NCBI GenBank assembly: GCA_051883455.1
Contig: JBJETT010000012.1
Location: 110,648-174,647, forward strand
Length of the DNA stretch: 64,000 bases
Direction of reading: 5' to 3'
DNA from: HGM11368 sp051883455
Lineage (GTDB): Bacteria; Bacillota; Clostridia; Christensenellales; UBA3700
Part shown: positions 31,271 to 40,825 of the stretch, one piece after another
Position numbering within the stretch: position 1 is the first letter of the stretch
How the letters are laid out: every line of letters starts with the position of its first letter
Program-made: the position numbers and the translations under genes
The notes under the pieces: model-generated
What the model saw: the letters and a program-made list of their open reading frames with translations, nothing else
What the model was told of the DNA's origin: nothing
Databases searched by the model: none

Positions 31271-31793
31271 TAAGGTAAGCGCGGAATATGCGGGCGCATT
31301 GTTTGAACTGTCGATTGAGAAGGGTGAGCAAAAGAAGTATTACGACGACTTGATGACGATAAGTAAGTCAATCAAGGAAAATCCGCTCTTTGCAGAAATT
31401 CTCGTGTCGCCCAACGTGACGCTTGCGCAAAAAAAAGAGGTCGTAGACCAAACTTTCGGCTCTTTGAGCGAGGACGTAGTGTCCTTGGTCAAATTGTTGT
31501 GCGAAAAAAAGCGATTTGATATGTTTGACTTCGTGTGCCAAGACTACGAAGCCCTATACAACGAGGCTAGCAAGATTTTGCCTGCCAAGGTTAGAACGGC
31601 GGCTCCTCTTAGCAAGGAAGAAGAGAAAAGACTCGTGGAAACGCTGGAAAAGAAGAGCGGAAACAAGGTCAAACTCGAACTAGAAATAGACGAGAAGATT
31701 TTGGGTGGAATGATAATCGAACTCGACGGCAAAATCATAGACGGAAGCCTAAAAACTCGTCTGAACAGAATAAAGGAAGTGATTGATAAATGA
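31260..31793 (+). CDS. atpH: F-type ATP synthase subunit delta
   Basis: 177 residues linking the stalk to F1. N-terminal S-A-E-Y-A-G-A-L-F-E-L-S and the conserved C-terminal I-D-E-K-I-L-G-G-M-I-I-E-L-D-G-K-I-I-D-G-S (counted in two halves) with L-K-T-R-L identify OSCP/delta. ATG at 31260 is chosen over TTG at 31248. It overlaps both neighbours, so it is translationally coupled. Confidence 0.95.
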   Translation: MITNKVSAEYAGALFELSIEKGEQKKYYDDLMTISKSIKENPLFAEILVSPNVTLAQKKEVVDQTFGSLSEDVVSLVKLLCEKKRFDMFDFVCQDYEALYNEASKILPAKVRTAAPLSKEEEKRLVETLEKKSGNKVKLELEIDEKILGGMIIELDGKIIDGSLKTRLNRIKEVIDK

Positions 31794-33283
31794 ACGGCAG
31801 ACCCGAAGAAATAAGCAGTATCATCAAAGACCAAATCAAGAATTACAATTCCCGTATCGAGATGAAAGAGACGGGTAAGGTTATTCTCGTCGGCGACTCT
31901 ATCGCCAAGGTCTACGGACTAAAGGACTGTATGTCCAGCGAATTGTTGGAATTCGACGACGGAAGTTTCGGCATTGCTCAAAACCTCGAAGCCGAGACCG
32001 TGTCGGTGGCAATTCTCTCCGACACCAACCAAATCCACGAGGGAAGTATCGTCAAGAGAACGGGTAGAGTAGTGTCCGTACCCGTGGGTGAAGCGTTGCT
32101 GGGTAGAATAGTCGACGCTCTAGGTCAACCAATCGACGGCAAAGGTCCCGTGGCTTACACGACGACCAAGCCCGTAGAAGCCGAAGCGCCGGGAATAATC
32201 GAAAGGAAGAGCGTATCGGTGCCTTTGCAAACGGGTATCAAGGCGATTGACAGTATGATTCCTATAGGTAGAGGTCAGCGTGAGCTTATCATAGGCGACA
32301 GACAGACGGGTAAGACCGCTATCGTAACCGATACCATAATCAACCAAAAAAATACCGGCGTATTGTGTATATACGTGGCTATAGGTCAAAAGAGTACGTC
32401 GGTGGTACAACTAGCGCAAGAGCTCAGCAAAGCGGGTGCAATGGAATATACCATTATCGTGTCGGCTTCGGCTGCGGAGAGTGCGCCTTTGCAATATATT
32501 GCGCCTTATGCGGGTTGCGCTATGGCGGAATACTTTAGAGAACAAGGCAAGGACGTGTTGATTATTTACGACGACTTGTCCAAGCACGCGGTAGCGTATC
32601 GTGCGCTGTCGTTGCTTATCCGTAGACCACCCGGACGTGAGGCTTACCCAGGCGACGTATTCTACTTGCACTCTCGTCTTTTGGAAAGAGCTGCGTGCGT
32701 TGCGCCCGAGTACGGCGGAGGCTCGATTACGGCTTTACCTATAATAGAAACGCAAGCGGGCGACGTGTCGGCGTATATTCCAACCAACGTAATATCCATA
32801 ACCGACGGACAAATATTCCTCGAAACAGAGCTCTTTAACGCCGGCGTTATGCCTGCTATCAATCCGGGTATCTCCGTCAGCCGTGTAGGCGGTTCGGCAC
32901 AAATCAAGGGTATGAAAAAGGTGGCGGGCGAACTAAAACTGCTATACTCGCAATATAGAGAGTTGCAAGCATTCGCTCAATTCGGTAGCGACCTTGACCA
33001 AGACACCAAAAAGCGTCTTGCTCTAGGTGAAAGAATTGCCGAAGTGCTAAAACAAAAGCGCAATGCTCCCGTTAGAGTGGGCTGTCAAGTGGCTATCGTC
33101 TACGCCGTTGTCAACGGATATCTAGACGAGGTGCCGGTGGATAAGGTTAAGAAGTACGAAAAGGCTCTATACGAAACCTTGGAGAGCGATTATCTCGACC
33201 TTTTGACGAGAATAGAGAGCGGCGAGTACGGAGATAGCGAGATAGAAGAACTCAAGCAAGCCCTGAGCGGTTTGAGGTGGTAA
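31790..33283 (+). CDS. atpA: F-type ATP synthase subunit alpha
   Basis: 497 residues, the non-catalytic nucleotide-binding subunit of F1. Walker A G-D-R-Q-T-G-K-T (about 169-176), I-G-Q-K, D-D-L-S-K-H-A, R-P-P-G-R-E-A-Y-P-G-D-V-F-Y-L-H-S-R-L-L-E with its usual spacing (read in parts), and the arginine-finger region S-V-S-R-V-G-G-S-A-Q. Length and order are normal. The ATG overlaps the atpH stop by four bases. Confidence 0.97.
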   Translation: MNGRPEEISSIIKDQIKNYNSRIEMKETGKVILVGDSIAKVYGLKDCMSSELLEFDDGSFGIAQNLEAETVSVAILSDTNQIHEGSIVKRTGRVVSVPVGEALLGRIVDALGQPIDGKGPVAYTTTKPVEAEAPGIIERKSVSVPLQTGIKAIDSMIPIGRGQRELIIGDRQTGKTAIVTDTIINQKNTGVLCIYVAIGQKSTSVVQLAQELSKAGAMEYTIIVSASAAESAPLQYIAPYAGCAMAEYFREQGKDVLIIYDDLSKHAVAYRALSLLIRRPPGREAYPGDVFYLHSRLLERAACVAPEYGGGSITALPIIETQAGDVSAYIPTNVISITDGQIFLETELFNAGVMPAINPGISVSRVGGSAQIKGMKKVAGELKLLYSQYRELQAFAQFGSDLDQDTKKRLALGERIAEVLKQKRNAPVRVGCQVAIVYAVVNGYLDEVPVDKVKKYEKALYETLESDYLDLLTRIESGEYGDSEIEELKQALSGLRW

Positions 33284-33284
33284 A

Positions 33285-34088
33285 ATGGGCGCAAATATCA
33301 AAAATCTGCGCGTGAGAATTAAGAGCGTCGACTCGACTTTGCACCTCACCACGGCCATGGGATTGGTGGCTTCGTCCAAAATCCGTAGGGCTCAAATCAA
33401 TATGACTAAGGCAAACGAGTATGCGGACGCCGTGCAAGGTCTGATTGGCGCGTTGACTGCGGGCGGAGAGTGTAGAAGCTCCGTATATATGCAACAACGC
33501 GAGGGCGACAGAGTAAAACTTGTCGTCATTGCGGGCGATAGAGGTCTTGCGGGCGGATACAACGCCAACGTCTTTAGAATGGTCAAAGAATACCAAGGCG
33601 CAGACGTGGTTGCCATAGGCAAGAGAGCGTGCGAGAGATACGGTCAACCTATCAATTCTTCGGAGAAGATAGACTACGACGAGATATATAAACTTGCCGA
33701 AGAACTGTGTGCGGAATGGCGCGAGGGCAAGTACGACAAGATAGGCATCGTGGACACCAAGTACGTGTCAATGTTGACGCAACAGACTAGAGTGAGATGG
33801 ATTTTTCCATTGGAAATTGCCGAAAACCCAACCGCTACGGGAATGATATTCGAACCCGACCGTATGACGGTGTTGGAGAGAGCCGTGCCCACCTACGTGG
33901 CGGGAATGATTTTCGGCTCGGTGAGAGAGAGCTTTGCAAGCGAGGTGGTGGCGAGAAGAACTGCCATGGACTCGGCGGGCAAGAACGCTCAAACTATGAT
34001 AGACGATTTGCAACTGCAATACAACCGCGCAAGACAGGGCACTATTACGCAAGAAATTACCGAAATAGTGGCAGGCAGCGGAAACTAA
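33285..34088 (+). CDS. atpG: F-type ATP synthase subunit gamma
   Basis: 267 residues, the central rotor shaft. The N-terminus has I-K-N-L-R-V-R-I-K-S-V with M-G-L-V-A-S-S-K-I-R-R. The middle has G-D-R-G-L-A-G-G-Y-N. The C-terminus has R-R-T-A-M-D-S-A-G-K-N-A and Y-N-R-A-R-Q-G-T-I-T-Q-E-I-T-E-I. All are family hallmarks. A little shorter than the usual 285 residues, the difference lying in the middle. Confidence 0.96.
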   Translation: MGANIKNLRVRIKSVDSTLHLTTAMGLVASSKIRRAQINMTKANEYADAVQGLIGALTAGGECRSSVYMQQREGDRVKLVVIAGDRGLAGGYNANVFRMVKEYQGADVVAIGKRACERYGQPINSSEKIDYDEIYKLAEELCAEWREGKYDKIGIVDTKYVSMLTQQTRVRWIFPLEIAENPTATGMIFEPDRMTVLERAVPTYVAGMIFGSVRESFASEVVARRTAMDSAGKNAQTMIDDLQLQYNRARQGTITQEITEIVAGSGN

Positions 34089-34101
34089 AGGAGGATAGCG
34101 T

Positions 34102-35496
34102 ATGTCAAAAAAATATACGGGCAGAGTGTCGCAGATTATGGGACCTGTCGTCGACGTCGCGTTTGACGAGGGGCATCTGCCTGCAATTTACAACGCTTTG
34201 GAGATAGATAACAACGGCAAAAAACTTACCGTTGAAGTGGCTCAACACATAGGCGACAACGTAGTGCGTTGTATCGCAATGTCGTCCACCGACGGCTTAA
34301 AACGCCATACCCCCGTCTACGATACGGGCAAGACTATAAGCGTGCCGGTAGGTGAAGAGACGTTGGGTAGAATATTCAACGTGCTCGGCGATACCGTCGA
34401 CAACGGCGAAGAAGTCAAGACGGACGAGAGATGGAATATTCACCGTCAACCGCCCGAGTTTGACGAGCTCTCCACTTCTACCGAAGTTTTGGAGACGGGT
34501 ATCAAGGTCATCGACCTCATTTGTCCATACTCTAAGGGTGGTAAGATTGGTTTGTTCGGTGGTGCGGGCGTAGGTAAGACGGTGCTGATAATGGAGCTTA
34601 TCAACAATATAGCCAAGCGCCACGGCGGACTCTCGGTATTTACGGGCGTGGGAGAAAGAACTCGTGAGGGCAACGACCTGTACAACGAAATGAAACAGTC
34701 GGGCGTACTCAAAAACACCGCCCTCGTGTACGGTCAAATGAACGAGCCACCTGGAGCGAGAATGAGAGTTGCGCTGTCGGGACTTACTATGGCGGAATAC
34801 TTTAGAGATAGCAAGGGACAAGACGTGTTGCTATTTATAGACAACATTTTCCGTTTTACCCAAGCGGGTAGCGAAGTGTCGGCATTGCTCGGACGTATGC
34901 CTTCAGCGGTAGGTTATCAACCTACGTTGGCTACCGAAATGGGCGCATTGCAAGAGAGAATTACCTCTACCAAAAAGGGTTCTATCACCTCGGTACAAGC
35001 CGTGTACGTGCCAGCCGACGACCTCACCGACCCTGCTCCTGCAACAACCTTTGCCCACCTCGACGCAACGACGGTTTTGTCAAGAAATATCGCTTCGCAA
35101 GGTATCTATCCTGCCGTTGACCCGTTGGAGTCGACGAGCCGTATTCTCGACGCAGACATCCTCGGCGAAGAGCATTATTACGTGGCAAGAGAAGTGCAAA
35201 GAGTGTTGCAAAGATACAAGGAACTGATGGATATCATCGCCATCATGGGTATGGACGAACTGTCCGACGAGGACAAACTGCTCGTGCAAAGAGCAAGAAA
35301 AATCCAAAGATTTTTGTCGCAACCTTTCGACGTGTCGGAGAAATTTACAGGCTTTAAGGGTGTGTACGTACCTCTAAAAGAGACGATTAGAGGCTTTAGA
35401 GAAATCTTGGAAGGCAAACACGACGACTTGCCTGAATCGGCTTTCTTGTTCGTAGGTACTATCGACGAAGCCGTAGAAAAGGCAAAGAGAGTATAA
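34102..35496 (+). CDS. atpD: F-type ATP synthase subunit beta
   Basis: 464 residues, the catalytic subunit. Walker A G-G-A-G-V-G-K-T (about 152-159), catalytic region G-E-R-T-R-E-G-N-D-L-Y, Walker B V-L-L-F-I-D-N-I-F-R-F-T-Q-A-G-S-E-V, Y-Q-P-T-L-A-T-E-M-G, and the D-E-L-S-D-E-D-K (DELSEED) segment. AAAGGAGGATAGC precedes the ATG. Confidence 0.97.
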   Translation: MSKKYTGRVSQIMGPVVDVAFDEGHLPAIYNALEIDNNGKKLTVEVAQHIGDNVVRCIAMSSTDGLKRHTPVYDTGKTISVPVGEETLGRIFNVLGDTVDNGEEVKTDERWNIHRQPPEFDELSTSTEVLETGIKVIDLICPYSKGGKIGLFGGAGVGKTVLIMELINNIAKRHGGLSVFTGVGERTREGNDLYNEMKQSGVLKNTALVYGQMNEPPGARMRVALSGLTMAEYFRDSKGQDVLLFIDNIFRFTQAGSEVSALLGRMPSAVGYQPTLATEMGALQERITSTKKGSITSVQAVYVPADDLTDPAPATTFAHLDATTVLSRNIASQGIYPAVDPLESTSRILDADILGEEHYYVAREVQRVLQRYKELMDIIAIMGMDELSDEDKLLVQRARKIQRFLSQPFDVSEKFTGFKGVYVPLKETIRGFREILEGKHDDLPESAFLFVGTIDEAVEKAKRV

Positions 35497-35497
35497 A

Positions 35498-35761
35498 ATG
35501 AAGGACTTTAGATTGATTGTATCTACACCTAACGGCAACGTCTTGGATAGACAAGTGCAAATGATTAGCGTGCGCGGCGTGGACGGCGACCTTGCCGTTA
35601 TGGCGGGGCACGTGCCGTTTTGTACTGCCGTCAAACCTTGTAGATGCAAGATTTGGACGGACGACGAGGACATAACCGCCGTCATAGACGCGGGCATGCT
35701 GGTGGTCGGTCAAGAAAAAGTCATCTTGCTCGTCGGCAGTATGACGATAGACGAAGAATAA
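35498..35761 (+). CDS. atpC: F-type ATP synthase subunit epsilon, lacking the C-terminal helices
   Basis: 87 residues, against about 130-140 for the family. The N-terminal beta-sandwich is complete: L-I-V-S-T-P-N-G, D-G-D-L-A-V-M-A-G-H-V-P-F, and a strand-rich remainder ending S-M-T-I-D-E-E. The two C-terminal helices that can inhibit ATP hydrolysis are absent, and no continuation appears in other frames before the terminator. It starts one base after the atpD stop region. Loss of the domain is visible; its regulatory consequence is inferred. Confidence 0.93.
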   Translation: MKDFRLIVSTPNGNVLDRQVQMISVRGVDGDLAVMAGHVPFCTAVKPCRCKIWTDDEDITAVIDAGMLVVGQEKVILLVGSMTIDEE

Positions 35762-35793
35762 CGAAAAAACAAATTATTTTTATAAGCAATAAT

Positions 35794-35820
35794 AACGGCG
35801 TAAAAACTACGCCGTTGTTT
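35794..35820 (+). terminator. Terminator of the atp operon
   Basis: AACGGCGTA (35794-35802), loop AAAAC, TACGCCGTT (35808-35816), then GTTTTG. Confidence 0.85.
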
Positions 35821-36125
35821 TGTATAGCAATGCAATAATTGGCATAAATTGGACTAGCAAATAAAGAAAAATTGTAGAGCCTTGGGCTATTAGGCATTGG
35901 ACAAACTAAGACCCTTAAGCAAAGATTGAGCGTATAGCATTAGCAATCGAGCAAAGGATATACACGGAAAAGTTGACAATTTTAGAAAAAAGAAATTTTG
36001 CCGTCAAAAACGATTGTCGGCGTATCGGGTAAAAAAGTTGTTGGTGTTAGACTATATGGTAGACTTAGTATAAACTAGCTTGGTTATAGGGTGTTGCACT
36101 TGATAGTATAATTAACCACACTAAA
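35821..36125. other. Intergenic stretch between convergent units
   Basis: About 300 A/T-rich bases between the atp terminator and the hairpin at 36126-36152. I see no gene, repeat or promoter in it. Confidence 0.6.
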
Positions 36126-36152
36126 AAAGCGTGACCGCATAAGTCACGCTTT
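36126..36152. terminator. Bidirectional terminator between atp operon and M28 peptidase
   Basis: AAAGCGTGAC (36126-36135), loop CGCATAA, GTCACGCTTT (36143-36152), with A and T runs on the flanks. It ends the minus-strand peptidase transcript. Confidence 0.85.
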
Positions 36153-36177
36153 GATATTTTTTGATATGTAATTGGGA

Positions 36178-37452
36178 TTATTTTTGTCTATTTTTTTGAT
36201 ACTCGTCAATCTTAGGAATGAGGTTGAGCATCGTCTCAAAGCCCTTCTCGAGAGAGAACATACTCAGTCCGTCTACCGTATCTTTGATAGTATGGTAGTA
36301 GTCGGTAGCGGTAGGGTTTTGGGCGTTGAGGGTGACGGTCTTGAAGCCTGCTCTTGCAAAAGGCGTGGAGTCGCAACCACCCACAGGGTTGGATACTATC
36401 TTAGGGCTAAGACCCGCTTCCTTCATAGCTTCGATAGACATGTCGATGAGATCTTTGTCGAAATGGCTGAGGAGCCATACGTCGCCCTTGACTGCGCAGA
36501 AGTGGTCGTCGTCTCTAAAGGAGTCGAGGTTGATGCTATAGAAGTTGTCGTCAAGCCACTCGAGTTTGCCCTTGTTGTCACGGCAAAATGCAGAAGAGCC
36601 TTTGAGTCCCGATTCTTCCGCGCCGAGTGCTGCGAGAACGAAACGACAATTCTCAGGCCATTGGTCGGGATTTTCTTGCATATATTTGATGGTGGCAAGT
36701 CCAATCTCGATACCGCTCATGTTGTCCATTGCGCCGGGAGCACCGACTGTGGTGGTGAGGAAGTCGGAGAGCCAATAGCAACCAGGGAGACAGAAGAAAG
36801 GCAACAAATATAGTATCAAATCGAATATTTGAAGCCCGCTAAGTCCGTCGACTGCCGTGGAGAACTGCGACATATAAGTAAAGCTGTACGCTCCTCTAAG
36901 TACGAGAATGAAGGCGGCTACAATCATTGCGACAATAGCCACTACTCCGCACACCGTCTTGAGTATCATAGTCTTTGGATTTTTGAGGGACAAATTCCAA
37001 TTCCAACAACTGTCTATATGTCCCGACATCATAACCGTGTATTTTGCTTCGCCCTTAGGCTCGTATACCGAGAATACGTTGTGAGAAGTGCCTTGAGGGA
37101 AAAATCTATCTAATGCACCGCTATAAGAGAAGATTTGTAGGCAAGCGGCGGTGAGTAGAAACAAGCCCCATATCAAAGATGCGATAGGCGACAGGTAGAA
37201 CAGAGCGAATTGTATGCCTCCGCCAATGCCGAGTAGAGGTATTGCACCGATAGACGCACGCGGTGCGTGGGTGAAGGCTTGAGTTACGACTTCTTTAGCG
37301 CCGAGTTCTCTCTTCATTTGTTCTTCGACCATTTTGCAACCCAATTCTTCTTCTTTGGAAGCGGGAAGTCTTGCACCGGTCGTGTCAACGACTTCTTTGA
37401 TAAGGTCGTAGACGTATTGACCTTTTTGCTTGATTATCTCTTGTCTGTCCAT
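36178..37452 (-). CDS. M28-family metallopeptidase with membrane segments
   Basis: 424 residues. Zinc-peptidase ligands are in order: S-G-H-I-D-S (H145, D147), G-A-M-D-N-M-S-G (D243), G-A-E-E-S-G (E279/E280, base and ligand), N-L-D-S (D310) and Y-Y-H-T-I-K-D-T (His near 386). Four hydrophobic spans lie at about 68-86, 88-110, 164-186 and 206-228; the last pair is inserted inside the peptidase domain between the first and second ligand motifs. That makes it a membrane-bound aminopeptidase-type enzyme. AGGAGAAAG precedes the ATG. It is a single-gene unit with its own terminator. The substrate is unknown. Confidence 0.9.
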   Translation of the reverse strand: MDRQEIIKQKGQYVYDLIKEVVDTTGARLPASKEEELGCKMVEEQMKRELGAKEVVTQAFTHAPRASIGAIPLLGIGGGIQFALFYLSPIASLIWGLFLLTAACLQIFSYSGALDRFFPQGTSHNVFSVYEPKGEAKYTVMMSGHIDSCWNWNLSLKNPKTMILKTVCGVVAIVAMIVAAFILVLRGAYSFTYMSQFSTAVDGLSGLQIFDLILYLLPFFCLPGCYWLSDFLTTTVGAPGAMDNMSGIEIGLATIKYMQENPDQWPENCRFVLAALGAEESGLKGSSAFCRDNKGKLEWLDDNFYSINLDSFRDDDHFCAVKGDVWLLSHFDKDLIDMSIEAMKEAGLSPKIVSNPVGGCDSTPFARAGFKTVTLNAQNPTATDYYHTIKDTVDGLSMFSLEKGFETMLNLIPKIDEYQKNRQK

Positions 37453-37574
37453 AACTTTCTCCTAAATATCCCAAAAGACGTAATAATTATCTAGATTATA
37501 GCAAAAGCAAAGGCAATATTCAAGCGCATTGTGATAATTTGTGTCTAAAATAATAATTATTATAAAAATGATTA

Positions 37575-37603
37575 TTGACTACGGGGGCAAAATGTGTTAA
37601 AAT
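37575..37603 (+). promoter_or_regulatory. Promoter of the aminotransferase-to-sigH operon
   Basis: TTGACT (37575-37580), 17-base spacer, TAAAAT (37598-37603), then a 36-base leader with GTAGGAGG before the ATG. Confidence 0.75.
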
Positions 37604-37639
37604 TTTGATAATAGTAATTTTGTTACGTAGGAGGTTATT

Positions 37640-39226
37640 ATGAAAGTAACATATACCGAACTCAAAGGTAAGCAGGAAGCCGGTTACGGCGTTACCCGTT
37701 GGCCTAACGCGCAAGAAATCAACGCAAGTCTCAAGGAATTGACCGATAAGAATATCTATAGCATTCCAAAAGATACCTATCAAGAGATTTGCACCGAATA
37801 TTACGACAAAAAGTGCTCTAAGTCCAAGGCTATCACCGCCGAAGCTAAAGAGTATATTCCGGGCGGCGTGCAACACAACCTTGCATTCAACAAGCCTTTC
37901 CCAATGTGCATGACCAAGGCAGAGGGCGCATACCTCGAAGATATCGACGGCAACAAATACATAGACTTTTTGCAAGCGGGCGGTCCTACTATCTTGGGTA
38001 GCAACTTCCCGGCAGTTAGAGAAGAGGCTATCAAGCTCATCGAAGAGTGCGGTCCCGTTACCGGTCTTTTCCACGAGGCAGAACTTCTCATTGCCAAAGA
38101 AATCAACAAAAATATGCCTAACGTAGAAAAATTCCGTATGCTCGGCAGCGGTACCGAATCCGTTATGGCTGCTATCCGTATCGCAAGATGCGCTACCAAG
38201 AAAAAGAGAATCATCAAGGTGGGCGGTGCATACCACGGTTGGTCCGACCAAATGGTTTACGGACTTAAGGTACCCGGAACTAGACAATTCCTCGAGTCGC
38301 ACGGTATCCCTAACAATATCTTTAGCGTAATCGACGAGGTTAGACCTAACGACCTCAATATGCTTGAGACATATCTCAAACTCAACAAGATGCGCGGCGG
38401 TACGGCTGCCGTTATCGTAGAGCCTGTAGGACCTGAGTCGGGTACCAGACCTGTAGATTGGGACTACAACGCGGGCGTTAGAGCATTGTGCGACAAGTAC
38501 GGTTGCTTGTTTATCTTCGACGAAGTAGTTACCGGTTTCCGTGTAGGTCTTGGCGGTGCGCAAGGTTTGTTCGGAGTTAAGCCTGACCTCACCATCTTCG
38601 GTAAAATCGTTGCCGGCGGTTATCCTGCTGCAGGCGGCGTAGGCGGTAGAAGAGATCTCGTAAATCTTATGGCTGCAGGCGTTGCGGGCGGGGCTAAGAA
38701 GGCCTACGTCGGCGGTACTTTGGCGGCTAACCCACTCTCCGCTATGGCAGGCTACGTTGCTATCAAAGAGATTGCTAAGAACAACGCCTGCGTCAAAGCA
38801 GGTCTTGCAGGTAACAGACTTACCGACGGCCTCGTAAGATTGATTGAAGCATACGACCTCCCATACGTAGCTTACAACCAAGGCTCTATCGTTCACCTCG
38901 AGTGTACGGGCGCAATGAGCTACGACTTCTCGTCTATGAACCTCCTCAACCTCGTCAAGGTATTGAAGAAGAAGGACAGCATCATGGTAAGAAAAGTGGC
39001 TATGGAACACATGGGCGCAGCTTATATGTCCAAGGGTATCGTTACTCTTGCAGGCTCTAGACTCTACACCTCTATGGCTGACACCGACGAAATCATCGAC
39101 GAAGCACTCAATAGATTCGAGGACGTATTTAAGTTGGTTAAGGTTCGTACACAACCTATCGAAGAGCAAGTGGCAGAATATAGAGCAGAAAAAGAAGCTA
39201 GCAAAGCCGCAGCTAAAAAGAACTAA
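37640..39226 (+). CDS. Class III PLP-dependent aminotransferase / glutamate-1-semialdehyde aminomutase-like
   Basis: 528 residues, longer than the usual 430 because of N- and C-terminal extensions (A-E-K-E-A-S-K-A-A-A-K tail). Core signs: Y-I-P-G-G-V-Q-H near residue 73, G-S-G-T-E-S-V-M-A-A-I-R-I-A-R, G-G-A-Y-H-G-W-S-D, F-I-F-D-E-V-V-T-G-F-R, and the PLP lysine in I-F-G-K-I-V-A-G-G-Y-P-A. It transfers or moves an amino group on a small carbonyl substrate. The following genes (sugar kinase, aldolases) point to amino-sugar or sugar-derived metabolism, not haem synthesis; no other haem gene is near. Promoter and strong ribosome site visible. Confidence 0.9.
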   Translation: MKVTYTELKGKQEAGYGVTRWPNAQEINASLKELTDKNIYSIPKDTYQEICTEYYDKKCSKSKAITAEAKEYIPGGVQHNLAFNKPFPMCMTKAEGAYLEDIDGNKYIDFLQAGGPTILGSNFPAVREEAIKLIEECGPVTGLFHEAELLIAKEINKNMPNVEKFRMLGSGTESVMAAIRIARCATKKKRIIKVGGAYHGWSDQMVYGLKVPGTRQFLESHGIPNNIFSVIDEVRPNDLNMLETYLKLNKMRGGTAAVIVEPVGPESGTRPVDWDYNAGVRALCDKYGCLFIFDEVVTGFRVGLGGAQGLFGVKPDLTIFGKIVAGGYPAAGGVGGRRDLVNLMAAGVAGGAKKAYVGGTLAANPLSAMAGYVAIKEIAKNNACVKAGLAGNRLTDGLVRLIEAYDLPYVAYNQGSIVHLECTGAMSYDFSSMNLLNLVKVLKKKDSIMVRKVAMEHMGAAYMSKGIVTLAGSRLYTSMADTDEIIDEALNRFEDVFKLVKVRTQPIEEQVAEYRAEKEASKAAAKKN

Positions 39227-39289
39227 TAACGATAAAGAGGGTTGTTTGTGCAAGCAGACAGCCCTTTTGTCTTGAAAAGAGGTAAAACT

Positions 39290-40825
39290 ATGAAATACAT
39301 AATGGCGCACGACTTAGGCACAAGCTCGGACAAGGCTGTCCTAGTGAGCTTTGAAGGCAAAATAATAGGCACCAAAGCTATACCGTATCCTACCTATTAT
39401 CCGTCTCCCGCATTCGTGGAGCAAGACCCGATGGACTATTGGAACGCCGCTTGCGAAGCTTCGAGACTGATAATGGAAGAACACAAAATCAATCCCGAGG
39501 ACGTAGAGGGCGTGGTATTTAGCACTCAAGCAATGGGCATTATCCCCGTTGACGATAGGGGCAACGTGTTGCATCCTAATATCACTTGGGTAGACGGCAG
39601 AGCACAAAAACAAGCCGATTCGATAATGAAAAAATTGGGCGGAAAGGCAATCTTTACTATGGTGGCAGGCACGCCTATTATGGGCAAGGACGTCATCGCC
39701 AAACTCATTTGGCTCAAAGAAGAAAGACCCGACGTGTACAACCACACCAAGTATTTCTTGGACGTCAACGGCTTTATGAAATACAAGTGCACGGGCGAAA
39801 TGGTGGCGGAACTGACGGGTGCGTCAAGTTACGGTTTTGACCTCAAAAAGAAGGATTGGCTCAGCGTTTTGTCCTTGACGGGACTAGACATGAGCAAGCT
39901 CCCTCCGCTCGTCAAGAGTACCGACAAGATAGGTAACGGCTTGACTGCCGAGGCAGCCAAAGCAATGGGGCTCAAAGAGGGCACTTGCGTATTCGGCGGT
40001 TGCGACGACACTCAGTCGGCGGCAATCGGCAGCGGTATGAACGGCGACGGCGATATACATATCTACCTCGGCACTTCGGCTTGGGTAGGTGCTACTAGCA
40101 AAACGCATACCAAATTCAAAAACGGTGCTGCTGCAATTCAGTCGGCTGACCCCGAGATGAACCTTGTGGTAGGTATCACCGAGGCGGCGGGTAGCAATAT
40201 CCAATGGCTGTGCGACCAATTCTTTAGTAGCGAACAAAAGCAGCTCGGCGACGGAATTTACTCGTATATGGACAAGGTGATAGAGTCTATTCCACCGGGA
40301 TCAGACCACCTCATCTGCACTCCGTGGATGCTTGGCGAAAGATGTCCCGTAAGCTCGACTACGACTAGAGCAACGCTATTCAATATCACGCCCGAGCACA
40401 CCAGAGAGCACCTTATGAGAGCAGTGTACGAGGGCATTGCGTACAACCTTAGATGGATACTCGAAAACTTTAAGAAAGACTATAAGCTCAGCTGTAGAAA
40501 GTTTAGAATTATTGGCGGCGGCGCGTTGGACGATGCTTGGATGCAAATCATTGCCGACGTGACGGGCGTTGAGTTCGCCATAGTGGACAATCCTCGTAAC
40601 GCAGGCGCATTGGGCGTGGCTATCGTTGCCTTGATAGGACTTGGCGAGATACCGTCCTTTGCCGACGCTAAGAACTTCGTCAAAGAGACCAAAACTTATA
40701 GACCTAACGCTCAAAATCAGCATATCTACAACGAGCTGTTCCAAAGCTATAAGGACGTATACTACAGCTTGAGAAAGGCTTACAAAAAAGCCAACAGCAG
40801 AAGATTTGAAGGAGGAGAAGAATGA
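39290..40825 (+). CDS. FGGY-family carbohydrate kinase (xylulokinase-like)
   Basis: 511 residues from the ATG at 39290 (AGAGGTAAAAC upstream). ATP-binding folds: N-terminal A-H-D-L-G-T-S-S-D-K-A-V-L, F-V-E-Q-D-P, W-V-D-G-R-A, and C-terminal G-G-C-D-D-T-Q-S-A-A-I-G-S-G and I-I-G-G-G-A-L-D-D-A-W-M-Q-I-I-A-D (read in parts). It phosphorylates a pentulose or related sugar. It overlaps the aldolase-like gene by four bases, so kinase and aldolase products work together. The actual sugar is not identifiable. Confidence 0.92.
   Translation: MKYIMAHDLGTSSDKAVLVSFEGKIIGTKAIPYPTYYPSPAFVEQDPMDYWNAACEASRLIMEEHKINPEDVEGVVFSTQAMGIIPVDDRGNVLHPNITWVDGRAQKQADSIMKKLGGKAIFTMVAGTPIMGKDVIAKLIWLKEERPDVYNHTKYFLDVNGFMKYKCTGEMVAELTGASSYGFDLKKKDWLSVLSLTGLDMSKLPPLVKSTDKIGNGLTAEAAKAMGLKEGTCVFGGCDDTQSAAIGSGMNGDGDIHIYLGTSAWVGATSKTHTKFKNGAAAIQSADPEMNLVVGITEAAGSNIQWLCDQFFSSEQKQLGDGIYSYMDKVIESIPPGSDHLICTPWMLGERCPVSSTTTRATLFNITPEHTREHLMRAVYEGIAYNLRWILENFKKDYKLSCRKFRIIGGGALDDAWMQIIADVTGVEFAIVDNPRNAGALGVAIVALIGLGEIPSFADAKNFVKETKTYRPNAQNQHIYNELFQSYKDVYYSLRKAYKKANSRRFEGGEE

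Noticed and set aside
37640..39226. hemL (haem biosynthesis) assignment
   Set aside because: No other haem genes nearby, protein is 100 residues longer, and the neighbours are sugar kinase and aldolases.
37520..39310. Long minus-strand open frame (596 codons) across the aminotransferase gene
   Set aside because: It is antisense to a gene with clear PLP-enzyme motifs, promoter and ribosome site; its composition (Cys, His, Ser rich) is typical of a shadow frame.
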